From Candidatus Aenigmatarchaeota archaeon (lineage in GTDB: Archaea; Aenigmatarchaeota; Aenigmatarchaeia; QMZP01), in NCBI GenBank assembly GCA_020343575.1, contig CP070801.1:826064-832207 (forward strand): a stretch of DNA of 6,144 nt. Direction: 5' to 3'. This document shows positions 4,725-6,144 of the stretch, piece by piece. A program made the translations under genes and the position numbers. Within the stretch, counting starts at the first letter, position 1, and every line of letters starts with the position of its first letter. Below the pieces are notes generated by a model, which did no database searches, was not told the origin of the DNA, and saw nothing but the letters and a program-made list of their open reading frames with translations.

Positions 4725-5351
4725 TTAGCCTGTCTTCAGGTTATTATAGCGGCCACCCGCTGCTTTAAGTTTCTTTCGTATTGCTCCGCTAGTACCATTC
4801 AAGATACTGATTGCGTCTTCCTCAGACATATTGCTGAGTTGTTTAGCTATATCATTAAGCTTGGCTTGTACTGCCTTGCTTAGCTTATCTGATGTTACAA
4901 GTTGTAACTCCGTTGGATTGTTATTAGTATTACTACCCCCTTTGTTAGAGTTACCTTTACCCAGTGCGCCACCACCAGATTTACCACCACTCCCGACAGA
5001 ATTACCGCCGGTCTTTTCGTCAGTTGCTTTGTTGAATTGGAACAAGTTGTTGTATTTAGTTGGATCGATCCCAGCCTTCAAGCCTTTACGGACCTGAGAC
5101 TTTGTTACTTTCCACCGTCCATACTTCTTAGACAGTGTCTCCCCATCGGATAGGGACGCATTGAGCAAGGCTTCAGCATCAAGCATGGCCTTGTCAAATT
5201 CAACTACAAGATCAGAGTTAATACACTCTTCAGCTAGTAGTTTGGTTCCGAGAAAGATCTCGTTTGCAAGCTCCCCAGCTTTTTTCTCAAGGGCTATGAA
5301 ACCCTCAGCCGCACACTTATAGTGCGACATAGCGCTAGTTCGTACTGACAT
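4725..5351 (-). CDS. Two-domain protein with Gly/Ser/Asn-rich linker (208 aa)
   Basis: This protein is not recognised. AGGAGGT (5357-5363), five bases before ATG 5349-5351, fixes the start. The frame runs on upstream to 5441 but through a repeat-rich spacer, so that extension is rejected. Residues 12-66 form charged helices (EGFIALEKKAGELANEIF, LVVEFDKAMLDAEALLNAS). Residues 72-108 are basic (KKYGRWKVTKSQVRKGLK, then PTKYNNLFQFNK). Residues 111-146 are a flexible linker of G, S, N and K. Residues 154-196 are a second helical part (SKAVQAKLNDIAKQLSNMSEEDAISILNG...AIRKKLKAAGG), with a basic end. There is no membrane segment. Residues 148-153 (ELQLVT) are encoded over palindrome copy 5. The form suits a nucleic-acid-associated, adaptor or scaffold-type protein; that is inference. 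Confidence 0.87.
   Translation of the reverse strand: MSVRTSAMSHYKCAAEGFIALEKKAGELANEIFLGTKLLAEECINSDLVVEFDKAMLDAEALLNASLSDGETLSKKYGRWKVTKSQVRKGLKAGIDPTKYNNLFQFNKATDEKTGGNSVGSGGKSGGGALGKGNSNKGGSNTNNNPTELQLVTSDKLSKAVQAKLNDIAKQLSNMSEEDAISILNGTSGAIRKKLKAAGGRYNNLKTG
4894..4908. repeat. 15-bp palindrome GTTACAA-G-TTGTAAC, copy 5 (inside the 208-aa gene)
   Basis: A perfect palindrome in coding sequence at the linker/C-domain border. On the minus strand it is read across codons for E-L-Q-L-V-T, one base out of phase with the copy in the 541-aa gene. Its flanks (CTGAT before, ACTCC after) resemble those of copy 6. Confidence 0.93.
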
Positions 5352-5356
5352 ACAGC

Positions 5357-5363
5357 ACCTCCT
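5357..5363 (-). promoter_or_regulatory. Shine-Dalgarno site deciding the start of the 208-aa gene
   Basis: AGGAGGT on the minus strand, five bases before ATG 5349-5351. It makes the 30-codon longer reading frame unlikely. Confidence 0.82.
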
Positions 5364-5387
5364 TTGTTGCGCATTAATGTTAAGCTG

Positions 5388-5487
5388 AAGTGCAGTGCAC
5401 TTGTGAAGCACACTAAATGAAGTGCACTTGATGTCGTGCACTGACTCCAGCAGTTACCAATAGGCTTAACACCTATTGCCAGTGCAC
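5388..5487. repeat. Cluster of four GTGCAC palindromes upstream of the 208-aa gene
   Basis: GTGCAC occurs at 5395-5400, 5422-5427, 5436-5441 and 5482-5487; I noticed no other copy in the window. The second is a perfect decamer, AAGTGCACTT (5420-5429), and the first lies in AAGTGC-AGT-GCACTT (5388-5402). TGAAGTGCA is repeated directly at 5386-5394 and 5418-5426. The cluster sits 37-136 bp upstream of the start codon, where operators would be expected. Confidence 0.6.
5458..5478. repeat. Inverted repeat CAATAGG-7-CCTATTG
   Basis: A perfect 7-bp stem with a 7-base loop lies between the third and fourth GTGCAC sites. No T-run follows on the minus strand. It may be part of the same control region or a 3' hairpin of the 54-aa gene, which ends at 5539. 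Confidence 0.5.
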
Positions 5488-5538
5488 CCTGAATACACAA
5501 GGCACACCAGCAATAGTAATTAAACTATCGAAAGGGCA

Positions 5539-5703
5539 TTACTTAACAACAGTATCGCTAGGATCAGCAATAATAGCTGTAGGTGTGTCACTCTCAGCTT
5601 CACCATAGCCAGATAGTGCTCCTGTTTTAGTGCCAATGAAGAGAAGAGTAGCAATACCGATAGCTACAGTTACAAGTCCCCAATTACTTTTAAAGAATGT
5701 CAT
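5539..5703 (-). CDS. Very small membrane protein with acidic tail (54 aa)
   Basis: This protein is not recognised. GAGGT (5711-5715) lies seven bases before ATG 5701-5703, giving a 54-residue product beginning MTFFKSNWG. An in-frame ATG ten codons earlier (5731-5733) has a worse site, AGGA only two bases away. Residues 9-26 (GLVTVAIGIATLLFIGTK) form a single membrane span just after a short basic N-terminus. The rest (GYGEAESDTPTAIIADPSDTVVK) is acidic and probably disordered. There is no lipobox. It is separated by 61 bp from the 56-aa membrane gene upstream and is probably co-transcribed with it. The topology suggests an inner-membrane anchor or a small holin/antiholin-like protein, unproven. 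Confidence 0.75.
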   Translation of the reverse strand: MTFFKSNWGLVTVAIGIATLLFIGTKTGALSGYGEAESDTPTAIIADPSDTVVK

Positions 5704-5710
5704 AGTTATT

Positions 5711-5715
5711 ACCTC
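5711..5715 (-). promoter_or_regulatory. Shine-Dalgarno site deciding the start of the 54-aa gene
   Basis: GAGGT on the minus strand, seven bases before ATG 5701-5703; preferred over the ATG at 5731-5733. Confidence 0.6.
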
Positions 5716-5764
5716 AGTTAGTTTGAATGTCATGATCCTATTGGTTTCTACTTACTAGTCGGAC

Positions 5765-5935
5765 CTAACCTAGCAAGTCTTTATCTATGTCAGTTTGTTC
5801 TAAGTTACACTCAATGTCTATATCATTAGGTTTTGTGAGTGACTCAACAAACTGCCATAGCATAAAGCAGAGTAATATTATATGCACTAGCACTGTCAAT
5901 GCTAACTGTATTACTAATTCGTATATCTCATCCAT
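5765..5935 (-). CDS. Very small membrane protein overlapping the upstream gene (56 aa)
   Basis: This short gene is not recognised. It begins MDEIYELVIQ and ends DIDKDLLG. AGGAG (5944-5948) precedes ATG 5933-5935 by eight to nine bases, and the start overlaps the stop of the upstream gene by 8 bp, a sign of coupled translation. Residues 7-30 (LVIQLALTVLVHIILLCFMLWQFV) are one strong membrane span. The remaining residues (ESLTKPNDIDIECNLEQTDIDKDLLG) are strongly acidic. A short acidic N-terminus, a span and an acidic tail make a type of small phage membrane protein like the neighbouring 54-aa product. Function unknown. Confidence 0.78.
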   Translation of the reverse strand: MDEIYELVIQLALTVLVHIILLCFMLWQFVESLTKPNDIDIECNLEQTDIDKDLLG

Positions 5936-6144
5936 CTTCTGTTTCTCCTGATGTTACAACTTGTAACTTCTTGTTAAAGCTGGAATCATCCCAACGTCTA
6001 CACTCCAGCTCGGTAATGACACGAGGTAGGTTAGACATAGAAGCTAGCCTAGCCATGCTTAGATATATTTCTTCATAGCTAGGACTATAATTAACAGACC
6101 AAGCTGGATTCTTTTCTATAATGACAGCAGCATCATAACATATA
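5928..6144 (-). CDS. 3' end of an unidentified gene (partial, 71 codons visible)
   Basis: The minus-strand frame is open from the window edge (codon at 6141-6143) to TGA at 5928-5930. The visible part includes YDAAVIIEKNPAWSVNYSPS, EEIYLSMARLASMSNLPRV and ITELECRRWDD, and it ends KKLQVVTSGETEDG. It looks like a soluble alpha/beta protein C-terminus with a polar tail; no motif is recognised. No internal ATG has a ribosome site, so the gene starts outside the window. It shares 8 bp with the next gene. Palindrome copy 6 falls in the codons for K-L-Q-V-V-T near the end. Confidence 0.75.
   Translation of the reverse strand, partial: ICYDAAVIIEKNPAWSVNYSPSYEEIYLSMARLASMSNLPRVITELECRRWDDSSFNKKLQVVTSGETEDG
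5953..5967. repeat. 15-bp palindrome GTTACAA-C-TTGTAAC, copy 6 (inside the partial gene)
   Basis: A perfect palindrome in coding sequence, read in the same phase as copy 5. The sequence shared with copy 5 extends to CTGAT before it and ACT after it. It ends five bases upstream of the Shine-Dalgarno site of the 56-aa gene, so it could also influence that gene. Confidence 0.93.

Noticed and set aside
5352..5441. 30-codon N-terminal extension of the 208-aa gene
   Set aside because: It runs through the GTGCAC repeat cluster and has Cys-rich, non-protein-like composition. The strong AGGAGGT at 5357-5363 supports the internal ATG.
404..5967. CRISPR array formed by the 15-bp repeats
   Set aside because: Spacing is 600-1660 bp and irregular, repeats are too short and palindromic, and three lie in genes.

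Overview
The window looks like part of a tailed-phage or phage-like mobile genome, probably from a moderate-GC gammaproteobacterial or similar host. The host cannot be fixed from the sequence. The reasons are many short unrecognisable ORFs, strong AGGAGG-type Shine-Dalgarno sites, nearly all genes on one strand, several tiny single-pass membrane proteins and many palindromic control-like elements. No hallmark phage gene (capsid, terminase, polymerase, integrase), tRNA, IS element or CRISPR array is visible, so the phage assignment is an inference.

Layout in the direction of transcription (minus strand, high to low coordinates): the 3' end of an unidentified gene (5928-6144); a 56-codon membrane protein overlapping it (5765-5935); a 54-codon membrane protein (5539-5703); a spacer with clustered GTGCAC sites; a 208-codon two-domain protein with a Gly/Ser/Asn linker (4725-5351); a spacer with stem-loops; a 79-codon protein (4227-4466); a 369-bp spacer with a promoter-like region; a 541-codon charged coiled-coil protein (2232-3857); a 402-bp highly structured spacer; a 148-codon protein with a Q/N/K/S-rich tail region (1383-1829); a 333-bp spacer; an overlapping pair of 82- and 76-codon proteins (801-1049, 587-817); a 212-bp spacer; and an 80-codon membrane protein (132-374). 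At the left edge, a plus-strand frame ending at 121 converges on the last gene and encodes a Cys/His-rich, zinc-knuckle-like tail.

The outstanding feature is a perfect 15-bp palindrome, GTTACAA-S-TTGTAAC (S = G or C), found six times in 6.1 kb: at 404, 2064, 2664, 4038, 4894 and 5953. Three copies are in spacers and three are inside coding sequence, in two different reading frames, so the constraint acts on DNA rather than protein. Its form (two arms around a central G/C) and dispersion resemble KorB operators of IncP plasmids, the scattered centromere sites of phage N15 and the stoperators of phage L5. I infer a genome-wide binding site for a phage-encoded regulator or partition protein whose gene is not in this window.

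About 30% of the window is non-coding, which is high for a phage. These spacers carry most of the promoter-like and stem-loop elements. Product functions are largely unknown, and I assign no gene symbols.
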